A stretch of DNA of 64,000 nucleotides from Setoptus koraiensis (taxonomy: Eukaryota > Arthropoda). The notes under the pieces are model-generated. The model did not search any database and had not been told where the DNA came from. It worked only from the letters and a program-made list of their open reading frames with translations. Below, piece by piece: positions 1 to 11,768 of this stretch. The DNA lies in contig CM106585.1 of the NCBI GenBank assembly GCA_048013815.1, positions 10,788,001 through 10,852,000 on the forward strand, read 5' to 3'. The translations under genes and the position numbers were made by a program. Numbering within the stretch: the first letter of the stretch is position 1; each line of letters opens with the position of its first letter.

Positions 1-440
1 CATCACCACCAGCAACAACCGGTAGCGCATACTAGCCATCACCTACACGCTCATTTGCACGCAGCTCAACAACAACAGCACCAGCAACATCAGCAGCAGC
101 AGCAGCACCATCACAATCATCACCATCAACAGCAACAACAACAACAACAACAACAACACAACCACCACCATCAGCACCAGCAACACCATCACAGTCAGCA
201 CCACAGCGCCAATCACCTGAATCAATCTAATCTCGTGATCAACAGCAACGGTCATCATCACCAACAGCAACAACAACAACAACAGCAGCAACAGCAACAT
301 CAGTACGCGCAACCCGTGTCAGCAACTGTCAATGGTCACTCGCTGAATCATTCAGTTATGTCACCCAACGGCAACTCAATTGTGGCCAACAACAACAATG
401 CAGCGCCCGGCTACAGAACCAACAGCAGCACCAACAGCAG

Positions 441-478
<38 letters not shown>

Positions 479-1044
479 ACAACAACAACAGCAACAGTTC
501 CAGCGCAACGCTAGTTAACGGACTGTTGGGCGGAAGTAGTAGCAGCATCAACAGTATAGCGACCACAGTGGCGCCACCCATACCGGACAACAGGAGCCAA
601 TCGGTTGCGGCCATACACGCGGACAACTACAACAACCAACAGCTGACCAATGGTCACATAAGTCACACAACGCAACACCATACGCAACAACATACGACAA
701 CCACTCAGGCCGCCGCTCAAATTCAAGCCGCCGCCGCGGCCCAAATGAGTGAGGCCACAAATTTGGCCAGTCACTTGTATGCCGTGCAAACGAATGCGGC
801 TAGCGCAATGGCCGCCTACGCGGCCCAAACGAACGCCTGGCACCATCATCATCATCATCATTTAAATGGTCATCATCATCCCTTTTTGGCGGCCAGCGCT
901 GCCAGCGCGGCCATGGCGGGAATATCGGGAGTCACATCCGCACAACCGCACCACCACCAGGTGGCGGTCAATCAGCAACAGCAACTGTCTGCTCATCATC
1001 ATCAGTCTAGCTATCACCATCACGGACTGCACCAGACAGGTATC

Positions 1045-1075
<31 letters not shown>

Positions 1076-1299
1076 GTAACAACAATATGAAACAAGACAG
1101 CACAACCGGAAGTGACAACAACAACGGCTTGTTTGTTATGGCGGGCTCGGCGACGGCGGCCGCGCTGGGCCGCTCTAGTAGCGCTGTGTCGACAGTGTCC
1201 GATTGTAACTCGGGCAATTCGCTAGATGGCGACTTGAACTCGTCGGGCGACGGATCGGTGCCGGGCAGTCCGGGAGCCGCCAATCAGTCAATTATGTAA
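1..1299 (+). CDS. His/Gln/Asn-rich protein, C-terminal coding exon (5' partial)
   Basis: The frame is open from base 1 to a TAA at 1297-1299, so this is the 3' part of a coding exon that begins outside the window. The visible 432 residues are very low complexity: Gln/His runs, an Asn/Ser block near 420-500, an Ala-rich patch near 700-830 and a run of seven His near 840-860. The last 50 residues are less repetitive, rich in Ser, Gly and Asp, and end in a PGSPG-containing tail. No folded domain is visible. Such His/Gln/Ala-rich tails are common in arthropod transcription factors, but that is only an analogy, and I do not recognise the family. Both CAA and CAG codons are used in the runs, which favours selection on protein sequence over fresh repeat expansion. 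An AATAAA lies 122 bp after the stop. Confidence 0.7.
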
Positions 1300-1420
1300 C
1301 CATTACGACAATGACACTGATGAGTCGGGCACGACAAACTATGTAAATTTTTTACTCTTTTCTTCTATTTTTAGTTTTGTTCATTACGATCAGCGATCGG
1401 TGACTTTGTGCGCCTAGACC

Positions 1421-1426
1421 AATAAA
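1421..1426 (+). promoter_or_regulatory. polyadenylation signal AATAAA
   Basis: A canonical AATAAA stands 122 bp downstream of the stop codon of the His/Gln-rich protein, in an AT-rich context. It probably ends that transcript. Confidence 0.5.
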
Positions 1427-1750
1427 CAACAACAGTGACAACAACAACAACAACAACAACAAAATCAATAACAATAATGACGAACGAACGGCATACAACG
1501 GCCACATAATTATTATCCAACTAATTTATCACTATTACTATTATTATTTATTTATTTATTATTATTATTAAAATTTATTACAATTGAAATTTATTTATTT
1601 ATACATTTATAAATATTATTATTGTTATTCATTCATTGTCATTCGTTCATTACTATTCACAATCGCGTCTCACCTGACATACAATCGACGCATCGTAATA
1701 GCATCATACTACATTATTATTATTCACATTTATTATTTTTAACAGTCACA

Positions 1751-1927
1751 ATGATTGACCACCATGATGAGCGAGCCGACGAGGCCATTCTAGAGATGAT
1801 AATTGAGTTGGAATCGGATTGGTTTAAGCGAAACAATTCACCTACATTAGAAGAAAATTTTTACATACAACATTACATGAACGAAAGCGACAGAGAATAC
1901 CTGAGACAATTGGCACAATGGCATTAA
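1751..1927 (+). CDS. candidate small ORF or terminal exon, 58 codons
   Basis: ATG at 1751 has A at -3 and opens a 58-residue frame to TAA at 1925-1927. Unlike its surroundings, the product is not low complexity. It is acidic and mixed (ERADEAILEMIIELESDW near the start, ending YLRQLAQWH), as expected of a real helical peptide. Just upstream, a T-rich stretch ends in TTTTTAACAG at about 1734-1743, which looks like a 3' splice site. The segment may therefore be the last exon of a transcript starting further left rather than a free-standing ORF. It lies 3' of the AATAAA at 1421. I recognise no homologue. Confidence 0.35.
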   Translation: MIDHHDERADEAILEMIIELESDWFKRNNSPTLEENFYIQHYMNESDREYLRQLAQWH

Positions 1928-2065
1928 CTGATTAATTAATCGCTTAATTAATTAATTAGTGATTAATTTTTCGCGCAATAGCAACAGCACATATCAACAA
2001 CAACAGCAACAACTATAGTTATAAGTTAATTATTATTACTATTACTCCATAACAAACAATTCAAG

Positions 2066-3375
2066 TCAACCAACACTTCTGGTAGTAGAAAATATGTTTT
2101 TTATAATCTTCTTCAACATTGCCAACTCTTTTTGACATTTAGTGTAAATATCGTCCTCATTGTTTTGGGGCCCACTTGCTAGCCCGCTGCTAGCGCCACC
2201 TATGTCGCCGCTGTTCAATCCGTCAATTGTGTTATTATTATCTTGTGCCGCCGCCGCAATATCCGTCTTGAATTTACTTTTGTTGTTATTTTGTGCTTGT
2301 CGCTCATGTTGTGCTTGTTGTTGTTGTTTGCTGTAATTGAAGTGCCTCTTAAATTGGGGCCGGTCACTGGTTTCTGTTCGGCTAAATTGGCCCACAGGCG
2401 GCGTTGCAAACGATGTAGCGTTGCCCGGTTTGTTACAGTGGTTATAGGTTGACGACGATGTTGGGTTGCTCGATGAACACAAAGTATCAGAATTATTAGA
2501 GCGTAAATGATCGACTTGCACAAAATTAGATCTGGATCTAGATTGCCGCCGTTGTTGCTGTTGTTGTTGCTGTTGTTGCTGTTGTTGCTGTTGTTGTTGC
2601 TGTTGTTGCTGTTGTTGTTGTTGCTGTTGTTGCTGTTGTTGCTGTTGTTGTTGCTGTTGTTGTTGCTGTTGTTGTTGCTGTTGTTGTTGTTGCTGTTGTT
2701 GCTGCTGTTGTTGTTGTTGTTGTTGCTGTTGTTGTTGTTGCTGTTGTTGCTGCTGTTGTTGTTGCTGGCTGACTAGGTGCTTTGTTGTGTCTCGGCCAGA
2801 TAAGATCGTTGTCTTGCCAACAGCGCCGCAACAAAGGCTATCACAATTTAGTTTTCGATTATCACCCTCATCATAAATGTCGCTGTTGTCGGTATCGGTG
2901 TCGGTGTCTGTCTTGCTATTACAGTGCGCGCACTTGTCTCCATGCTTCGTAGTTACCTGTGCCGGGTTGCTTGAAACATTGCGACTACCACACCACTTAC
3001 AACGCCAATCGGTGTTTTCTGGCAGATTGCAGCCAGTTGTTGTATCACAGTAATCTGTCCCCAGGTGCCCCCGATGTTGTTGTCGTTGTTGCTGTCGTTG
3101 TTGCTGTTGTTGTTGATGCAATTGCTGATGCAGTTGTTGTTGGTGCTGTTGTTGTTGGTGCTGTTGGTGCTGTTGTTGTTGGTGCTGTTGTTGTGGCTGG
3201 TCCTGGTGATGTTGTTGGTGATGTTGTTGATGGTGGTGGTCGCAGTGTTGTTGAGCACCGTAGTGTGTTGTTGCCGTTTGTTGTTGATTTGATGATGACG
3301 TAATTAGCGACTGTCCTAAGGGGCCAACTGGGCACTCTTTCGTGTCACATTTGTCGTTATTAAATTTGTCCACTA
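2066..3375 (-). CDS. Gln-rich exon with paired CxxC motifs; possible C-terminal exon of the guanylate cyclase gene
   Basis: A long - strand frame ends at TAA (2066-2068). It has no ATG near its 5' end, so it is probably an internal or last exon. The best acceptor is the CCAG ending at 3376. In order it encodes a short Cys-containing segment, a His/Gln block, a WRCKWCGS ... KCAHC region (CxxC-x16-CxxC, a possible zinc-binding pair), an acidic Asp/Thr stretch, a run of about 70 Gln, an RRQSRSRS basic patch and a Ser-rich region. It ends in a helical tail, KCQKELAMLKKIIKNIF. The acceptor is phase 1, matching the phase-1 donor at 12541 that ends the last recognised cyclase exon, and joining them keeps the frame open. 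The link is inference: phase agreement alone occurs one time in three. It could equally be part of a separate gene. Confidence 0.5.
2553..2766 (-). repeat. CAG/CAA trinucleotide array coding about 70 glutamines
   Basis: About 214 bp of GTT/GCT triplets on the + strand read as uninterrupted CAA/CAG on the - strand, in frame with the Gln-rich exon. The array mixes CAA and CAG irregularly and is not a pure CAG tract. Confidence 0.9.
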
Positions 3376-3450
3376 CTGGACGGTAATAGCCGCCAACGAT
3401 GTATGAGAAATGGCAGTGATCACGTTTGTAGTGATAATAGGCGGCATTAA

Positions 3451-3530
3451 ATGGTATTAGATGGTATTAGATGGTGTTAGACGGTGTTAGATAGTGTTAT
3501 ATGGTGTTAGATTATGTTAGATGATGGCAT
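3451..3530. repeat. 10-bp minisatellite, about 8 copies
   Basis: Eight consecutive 10-bp units resemble ATGGTGTTAG, with point variants between copies. The array lies just upstream (in - strand sense) of the Gln-rich exon. Confidence 0.85.
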
Positions 3531-5431
3531 CAAATGACATTGTTGAAATCACACAAGCCATTGTTGGCCAATAGTTAGTTCACAAAACAGCCGCCAGGGG
3601 GGCGGGCGGGATAAGTGGTGGTCAATGATTGACAGTTGGATATTGTTGGATAAATCAGTCAATTCAACCAACGATACAACAAATACAGACACCAAATGTG
3701 GGCAACAAAATGTCATTAACCAATATTGACCAACGGAGCAAAACAAAACGAAACGGAACAGAACAGAACAGAACAGAATAGGAGAGTTAGTGAGAGATAA
3801 AAGAAGCGTTTAGATAAAAGTTGATCTATTTGGCGCTGTTACGCCAGTTGGCCCCATTTTAAATTTTAAATGCACCTGAGACTGTACAAACTATACACCT
3901 GTACACTGTACTTGTCTAGCCGTATCTGTCTAGCTATGGAGAGTACAATGATTTGAGTCAATGAGTGATAGTCTCAAGTTTGAAATTAATCGCACACACA
4001 CAACAAACAAGCTTGACAAACAATAAACATAATCTCACAAAGTTGGCCACTGCCAGTCGATTTGGGCAAATCTTTAGAAAATGGCGCACTGTGCAACTGC
4101 TCCTGACTTGCAGTTCTGTGCCGGTCGCCGTTCCACACTGGCTCACAGCCTGTGTGGGTCAGCGCAACCAGGTCTGACCGAGCCACCTCACAAAGAGGTT
4201 GTCAGAAGAGGCACTCCAAGGTATACCCTCCTTGTGCCCTACAAGTACCTTCGTCGTTGTTAGCCAAATTTCGGCTGGTGCTTGCGGCGCACAGCAAGTT
4301 GAAATTGCACGGCTGTGCACGGCTGCACAAGACAAGCACAGCAGTTGGCTCGACGAGCTGGCTAAAGCACTGGCAAAAGTTACGTCATCGCGTCATTGCT
4401 AGTTGACAGCAGCACCATTCCATCCAAATTGATTGCTTTGGTTGCTGCTTTGGCGCACTGCAACCACTCGCCGTGCCACTTCCGGTTGTGGCACGGTCAT
4501 CTGGGCATAACAGCGGTACCTGTTATGCTGGCTCAGGTGTTATGCTCAGGTGAGCCGCTGACCGGCTGACCGACTTGTGAGCTATGTGCGGGGGTGACCT
4601 AGCGATCGTGTGATGGCAAGATCTGTCTCGTCTCTTGTGTCTAGGTAGGGGCGACACTGTTGCGACTGACAAGTTGTGAGCGGTCGATCAAGTTACTCAC
4701 CAGTGTCGTCTGTTAGTGGACAGGGGGCACCAGTTGTCTCAATGGCGATTGTCCGATTATCTGGCTGGCCTTGTCATCTCATTATTTGAGCCAATTTCAT
4801 CATTTAAGCCACTCTCTTGATTTGATGGAGCGTTGCGACGGTTGCACAACGTTGTGTCCGTCACATTATGATATTGATAATTAAGCACATTGTTGTTATC
4901 TCGTCGGCGGACTGTCCATTGCAGAGTGTGGACTCTGTTGTAGAGTAACTGCAAGAATTAGATAAGATCGCTGAGCCAGAAGGGCTCCTGTCGAGCATAA
5001 AACAACACGCCAATTGTGCGCGCCCGACGCGGATCTCGTCAACAACGTCGGCAAGCGCGCGGGTGCAACTGTCAGCTGCTGCATACTGACAAGACAAGTG
5101 ACAGATCGCTAGATATGAGCGGCTCACAAAACCGCTCGGATATGCCGGCCCCCCGGAATATGCGCGCCGGTTTAGCTCAATCAGGCATCGATGATCGAGT
5201 CGTCGATTAGGCCATTATCATTATTATTCAGGCCACTCGTCTCGTCTCATTTCACCTCTCGCCCCTCGCCCCTCGCCCCCGCTCTGCCTGTGTCTCGCCC
5301 TACTGAGAATGGGCCTCACAAATCGTCAGCTAAATACCCGGGCTCAACTGAGCAGAAGATCCGCACGGGCCCACGAGTATTGTCAGATACCGCACTCGCT
5401 AGTTACCCCCATTCACAACAAACACTCGTGA

Positions 5432-5470
5432 ATATCCACGCGTGCCAGGCTGGACGCCACGCGTGGATAT
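5432..5470. repeat. inverted repeat, 13-bp perfect arms
   Basis: ATATCCACGCGTG at 5432-5444 is the exact reverse complement of 5458-5470, with a 13-bp spacer. The arms contain the GGATATCC-type core seen again near 8480 and 13670. Confidence 0.8.
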
Positions 5471-5810
5471 CCACGCGGCGCCCACACATGGGGCCCGTCT
5501 ATGAATATTCACGATAGTCGGCGCTGCAGGTCACGCATGGCGAGCCACTCGGTTTCGGTTGTCGCCCAAAAGACGCCCAAAAGACGCCCAAAAGAGCTTC
5601 CAAGATTGGCCGCATGGCTACACACGCGCATCTAGCTGTAATCTACTCTAGTGGATGGTGTGAGTCGCACAACTCGCTCGGATATTTTTGGCCACACATC
5701 GCACGGTGAATACTGGCCATTAGCCGTTATAGATTGTTTTTCCGCATCCCCAATCGACAGGAATGTCTCGCCAGGGCGGGTGTTTGTTGCCTCACTTTGC
5801 TTGCGATCGC

Positions 5811-5886
5811 ACTGGTCAGCTCACTGGTCAGCTCACTGGTCAGCTCGCCAGCAATCGCACTGGTCAGCTCGCCAGTGATCTCATTG
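5811..5886. repeat. 12-bp tandem repeat
   Basis: Degenerate tandem copies of ACTGGTCAGCTC, about six units. Confidence 0.75.
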
Positions 5887-6745
5887 GTCGGCTAGCCAGT
5901 GAGCCGGTGAGCCGGTCAGTCGGGCTGACCGGTCGGACGGGCCCGGCGTCACACACGCGTGCACTGGGCGCTGGCGAGACGCCGACCAAAGTGGTAAACA
6001 TTGTCAAGTGGCCGGGACGTGCGTCGGGCGAGCACGCGCGCGCGCCCCGGCAAATATCCCAAGATCGCACGCCGGCGTATCGCTGTCGCAGCGCTCGAAA
6101 TTTATATTTACACCAGCGCATAAACATTGTCGGGCATTTAACGCGGCGAGTTTATATTATGTTTATATTTATATTATCCGGGCCATTATACACTGGCGAC
6201 AGGCTGCACGGGCACGGGCACGGGCAGCCCGAGGCACACTTCCGTTTGCGATTGCGATTATGTGGGGCGCGCTGGTTGGCGGTTGAAAAGTGTGTACTTG
6301 TTGGTCGGCGCCACTGGCTGGCGTAACTTGAAACTCGCCCGCCAGACGGGCTAGATAGGGCCGCACGATATATATCTGGCCCGTGTGTTTGTATATATAT
6401 ATGTATTATATAAATGTATTATATAAATGTATTGTGCGTCGCAATAATAATGTAATCTCTGTTGGCCGCAAACAATGTCACCATTGAAACCGAAATGGCG
6501 CCTAAGCGCGCGTGCATGCGCCGCTATGCAGCGGCGGCCCAAGTTGGCGCCGTTTGGGGCCGCTTGGGGCCGCTCGGGGCCGCTTGGCGGGCCTCTGCGA
6601 GCAGGGGTAATTGCGTAATTGCTTCTGTTTGTTTGTGTTTGTGCCACTGGTGTGTCCACTACTTAATATATATTTGCCGTTGCAAACAATACACACCCCC
6701 ACGCAGCTTTATATATATATATATACAGCATATAGCGCCCTGCAT

Positions 6746-6779
6746 ACACGTGCTGTATATATATATATACAGCACGTGT
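6746..6779. repeat. 34-bp perfect palindrome
   Basis: The segment equals its own reverse complement over all 34 bp. ACACGTGCTG flanks a central alternating TA tract. Part of the symmetry comes from the TA run, but the ten-base arms outside it are independent of that. Confidence 0.9.
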
Positions 6780-7340
6780 AGCACGTACAGCGGCGCATAT
6801 ATCACGCTGGTGCGACACAACATGATAGATGATGAACAGAAATTTGATATAGTTGCAATACTTTAACCACTGGCCAACCACTGGTTTAATAGTAACAGTA
6901 AGCCGGGCTTACTCTTAAACCAGTATTATGTATGTAATATATATGTGGCAAGCGACACAATATACGACCCGACCCCGGATAGCGCCCTGTCAATCGATTG
7001 CGGCGCCCTCACTGTCAGCCGCTCGCACTAAGCTTTGCTGTCTCACGCTTGCTCCGGCTTCCGCCGACACTTGTCCCGCGCCGGCCCAGACTCCTCTTGC
7101 GCCCGTCCGACCCTCGGCCCGGATCGGCGCTGATCGGCGCGGCCCGCCGGACCGCTGACCGCCGACCGCTTCCATTGGTGCTGTTCGGTCGCGTGGTTGC
7201 CAACAACGGCCACTTGCAGTATCGCCTGGCCTGGCATTTGCGGGCAGGGCCCGCAAATATCGGCCATTAATTGGGCCCGAATTGCATCAAATGACGCGCT
7301 TGACGATGAGCGCGGCCGGCCCGCACTCGGCCCGTCCGCT

Positions 7341-7460
7341 ACCAACACAACCCGCCGTCTACCAGAACAACCCGCCGTCTACCAGAACAACCCGCCGCCT
7401 ACCAGAACAACCCGCCGCCTACCAGAACAACCCGCCGCCTACCAACGAAACCCGCCGCCA
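7341..7460. repeat. 20-bp minisatellite, 6 copies
   Basis: Six head-to-tail 20-bp units resemble ACCAGAACAACCCGCCGCCT. The outer copies are more diverged than the central ones, the usual pattern for slippage or unequal exchange. Confidence 0.9.
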
Positions 7461-8274
7461 ACCATCTAACCGGCCGCCACTACCCGCCGGAGTGGGTGTG
7501 CCTGCTCACTCAATTAATTCAAGCCGGATAGGCTCTTTGCGCAGCGAGTTGTGTGGCTTGAATTAGAATGTTTTGCGCACAAAGTTTGGGGCGCAAAGAA
7601 AATTTGCGAATTTGAATTGTCGTGCGAATGCAAATGCACCGATGCGAGTTGCTGTTCGCTTGCACAAAACGCCCGTCGATACGCCGGGCCGCCTGTCGGG
7701 TTGCTGTCGGGTTGCTGCCGGGTTGCTGGCGGGTTGCTGCGGGTAGCGGGCGCGCATCGACGGATGCGGGCGCCCAATTTTCAACTACTTGTCTGCTTGT
7801 CCACTTGTCATGTCAGTTTCAAGCGGCCCTGTTGTTGACTATGCCAAATCTAGCATCTAGATCATCATTAGACCAGACACAACAGACACGCCGGCGCCCA
7901 TTGTGGTGCGGTATGGATGTGACAAGTGACAAACCGCTGCTCCATTGCTATGCAAATTTGTGTGTGTGTGTGTGTTTTGTCGTGTTTGTGCGTTGCGTTT
8001 GTCATGTGAATATCTCTCGTCTTGTATTATTACATAACGTCGTCGTCGTCGTCGTGCTCGTGTTTTTAGCTCATCAATGATGGATCGTCACACTACCACC
8101 GACACACACACACACACACACTCGTACCCTAGGTACCCGCCGCAATATACCCCGTGTGTACGTATAGTTATTTTTATATCACACATATAATAATATATCG
8201 ATTCGTTTGCCATTAATCAGCAATCAACTTTATCCGCTCGAGGCTGCTCTGCTCACAAACGCTGGCAAACGCGC

Positions 8275-8319
8275 AAAATGTGCCCAAAGAGCCAACTTGC
8301 GCCCTCTCGGGCACATTTT
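8275..8319. repeat. inverted repeat, 11-bp arms
   Basis: AAAATGTGCCC at 8275-8285 pairs perfectly with 8309-8319. The flanking GCGCAAA/TTTGCGC extends the stem after a short bulge. Spacer 23 bp. Confidence 0.75.
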
Positions 8320-10429
8320 TATTTGCGCTGCCATTATTATGCGCGCGTTAGTTTTATTTATCTTTGGGTGCCACTATGAGACATGAACATTTATTGAATA
8401 ATAATGTCACGTAACACACCGGCCAGTCGGTCGCACTACAAAATCCGGTCCCCATGTATCCTCAATCCAACCAGACATCCAGCCGGATATCCATGCTAGC
8501 GCATGTGTGTATCCACACAAGAATATCAGCGCGACACTATCCACGCGATTCAGTCCTTTTCATTCAGACCTTTTGGGGTGCTTCGAAATGCTAAAATGCC
8601 TCGTTCGATTCATTCAATTACACGTCAATCTTACCGGGAAATTGACCTTTTCAGCAATGATGACTCATCATAAAATTAGAACAGATTGAAAGAATTGATT
8701 ATTTATTGCGAAACACACCACCATAATGCTTCGCCGGCAGGGGGGCGGGGGTCGCCATGAAACAGGATACTCCTACATATGATAATTTATATCGTTTTGT
8801 ACTGGCTGCCATAGTGAACGAGCACGGATATCGAGCGTATAAATACCGCCTGCCATTAAACTTGCCAAAACGGTGACGATGAAATTTCTGAGGCCAGAGG
8901 CGCACAGACAGAGGGAGATTGCTCGTTTTTCTCGCTCGCCCGGCCGCAATCTTGTCGGAGCAAGCGACTAAAAAACCGGCGAGTTTTGCCGACAAAATAA
9001 ACACGAAACCAAAGCTCGCCAATTGAATTAACGCAAGAAACGCGAGCGCCGAAAATCAACAAAATTTCCCTCGGCATCACATGACGATTTTAGCTCTCAT
9101 CGCATCACGCGATTTTGCGGATCGGGCAAGCAGGATAGACGGTGATAGTTGCGCTGGCAGAGACATTCATTTGAGACAGCAAATGATCGTTGCGGCGACG
9201 GCCACTTGAAACAACCAATACTAATGATAAATACTAAAAACAGCCAGCGATCAGATTAACCAAAGCAGCACCGGTGCAAGTTGATTATGTTAATATATGA
9301 TAATAAGTGTACCGCGAATTGACTGACTAACAATGTAAGTTACTTATGCTGCCTTTAGCTGGGCCAAACAACCAACAAACCGACCGATTGGATATTCATT
9401 GGTTGGCATGAATATCTGCGAATGCGACAATCACACATTGGATGGCGGGCTCATTTTGAGCACCGATCGTCTTTCAAATTGGCTCAACCATTACATAATA
9501 ATTAAATAATTGAATAATGCACTCAACGGACTCATCGCGCATTATAAATAGTATATAATTCAAAAGATACTTTTGTGGGTGAACTTTTTCAACACGGTCG
9601 CAGTCTAGTATTCACATGCAAATAACAGATTTGATACAAACTGTGCGAGTCGCATGGCTTCAGGTCTCAAGTGCCGGCTTCTCGGGCCTGACCCAGATAC
9701 GTCAAATACCGCGCGACCGGGCACAAGACAAAGACACGTGCAAAAGAACGAGCCGAAAGGAAGCTGTCGGAGACTGGGCCCAAATGTTACATAACAATAT
9801 CCAGATCAGCCGTCGGCTTGCTGCGGTCGTCCGCCGCCGCTTAGGTAACCCGTCAATGGGTATTGGAGAGCGGACACTTGAGTTGCGGCTCGGCGCGGCG
9901 GCGGCGGCCCCCCGAACGAGAAGAATTTTGCTCAAGTTTTGTCAAGTCTGAGCCGAGCGCGATACTGTCAGATATTGGTAGCGAGGTAAAGAATGAAAAT
10001 TGTTTTGCTTGGCCCACGCGGCACAACATAACATTTTGGCGCGCATTTATGGTGCAAGTTGCAAATATTTCATTCAATATCATGCAGTGGCCGGTCGGCG
10101 AGCGGCAATTTGACGACCACAATGATGATCGTCAAATTGCATGCCACTACAAAGGCGCCCCTATCTGGGCGACGCATCTCGGCAGCGCCAGCAACGACAA
10201 CAACAACAACAACAACAACAATAATGTATATCGGATATATATCACACACAGCTTCTTCGCTTTTCATCTCTTTCGCTCTCGTGAGCCACGATCTCTTGGC
10301 CAGCCAACAACAAAAACAGCGACAACAACAACACATCATAACACATTACGTCACATAACATGACATTAAACAGACAGCGGGCATCATTGGTGTGTTGCGC
10401 GCTGCACCCCAACGCCAACACCAAATATC

Positions 10430-10527
10430 CGACACCAAATATCCAGCGCCAAACATCCAGCGCCAAACATCCAGCGCCAAACATCCAGCGCCAAATGTCC
10501 AGCGCCAAATGTCCAACGGCAAATATC
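10430..10527. repeat. 14-bp minisatellite, about 7 copies
   Basis: Tandem copies of a 14-bp unit resembling CATCCAGCGCCAAA, with the end copies diverged. Confidence 0.85.
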
Positions 10528-10567
10528 ATTGTGCGCTGCCAGCATCAAACGCATTTCAGCCATTTCA

Positions 10568-10610
10568 CACCATCTATGGCCGTATATGGCCGTAGACACC
10601 ATAGATGGTG
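10568..10610. repeat. inverted repeat, 12-bp perfect arms
   Basis: CACCATCTATGG at 10568-10579 pairs exactly with 10599-10610 across a 19-bp spacer. Confidence 0.8.
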
Positions 10611-10744
10611 CGATAGCGCGCTGGCATACACTGACCCGTAATGACGGCTGTGATATATGTCATTTGGCGAGATTTCGCTCGCGCTTGGGCCGCGATATTT
10701 GCGGATATTTGCGGACATTCGCGGATATTCGCGGATATTTTGGT

Positions 10745-10797
10745 TTTGGGATATTCGACTGGCACACGCGCAACTTGTGCCAGTTGAATATCCCAAA
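10745..10797. repeat. inverted repeat, 22-bp arms, one mismatch
   Basis: Bases 10745-10766 are the reverse complement of 10776-10797 except at one position, with a 9-bp spacer. The upstream flank is a GCGGATATT-rich tandem stretch (about 10692-10740). Confidence 0.9.
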
Positions 10798-11692
10798 GAC
10801 GATCGACTTTTGCCAGTCATTGTCCAGCTGTCCGTTGGGCCGGCTGACAGTCGCACGCATTTATTTATATATATAAACTGCGTGTGTCTATATATACCCC
10901 GTGGTATATAGAGCATCGTGCCGATATCAAGCTCGCTTGATACGATGCGCGCGCTGCGCACTCTTGGGCGCCACAATAAATGCATCATCGTGTCGTTGCG
11001 CGATCACTGAGGCCGGTTGCGCAACGCCGTTGCGTAACGTAGCCTCATTAACGTCTACTCAATCTAATGAGAAAAGTCAGCTCGGCCGGCAAACGGCACA
11101 GCCAAGCCGACATTACACATACATTACGACATATTACGAGTTTGTCAAAGTGACTGCTCGCCGGCTCGGCACAGATTTAGTGAGCCACGTGCCGTGATGA
11201 GTGGACACATCAAGCTGACATGAAGAAAGTTATGAACCAACAAGATGCTTATGTAACCAATTCGGTGTCGCCAAGACCGTTACGTAAGCCGCATGCTATA
11301 TATAGCGAATTGCGTAACGCTGACTTGTGAGTGCATATATACGCTGCACGCTACACGCGCCGCGTGCGTTACCGTGCGTTATGAGGGCTGGTTTTGTTGC
11401 GACTTGCGGTATTTATGCCAGTTGTCGCAACTGACTGTCGCCTTTGTTGACGTCACAGCGACAGCAACGGCGACAACGACGACAACACCGACAACAACAC
11501 CGACAACAACACCGACAACAACAACAACCACAACAACGACAACAACGACAACAGCGACAACAACGACAACAGCGACAACGACAACAACGAGCCAGCAGCG
11601 TATAACATAAATATAACATGATGATATTAGTATATTATATAATGTAATAATAGTTGCCGGCTCACTTCATTTGAGACACACGACGCGCTCGT

Positions 11693-11768
11693 GTTGTTGC
11701 TGTCGTTGTTGTTGCTGTCGTTGTTGTTGCTGTCGTTGTTGTTGCTGTCGTTGTTGTTGCTGTTGTTG
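11693..11768. repeat. 15-bp tandem repeat of TTG/CTG/TCG triplets
   Basis: About five copies of a 15-bp unit close to TTGTTGTTGCTGTCG. In one frame it would code Gln/Asn/Ser-type runs, but no splice-bounded exon is evident. Confidence 0.8.

Noticed and set aside
2538..3335. Long + strand and alternate-frame reading frames of poly-Leu, poly-Val, poly-Thr and poly-Ala across the Gln arrays
   Set aside because: They are other-frame readings of CAG/CAA triplets. The - strand Gln frame alone has complex sequence on both sides.
4081..4406. Overlapping + strand frames of 60-84 codons with mixed composition
   Set aside because: Three frames are open at once over the same bases and none shows a family motif, as expected from GC-rich non-coding DNA.
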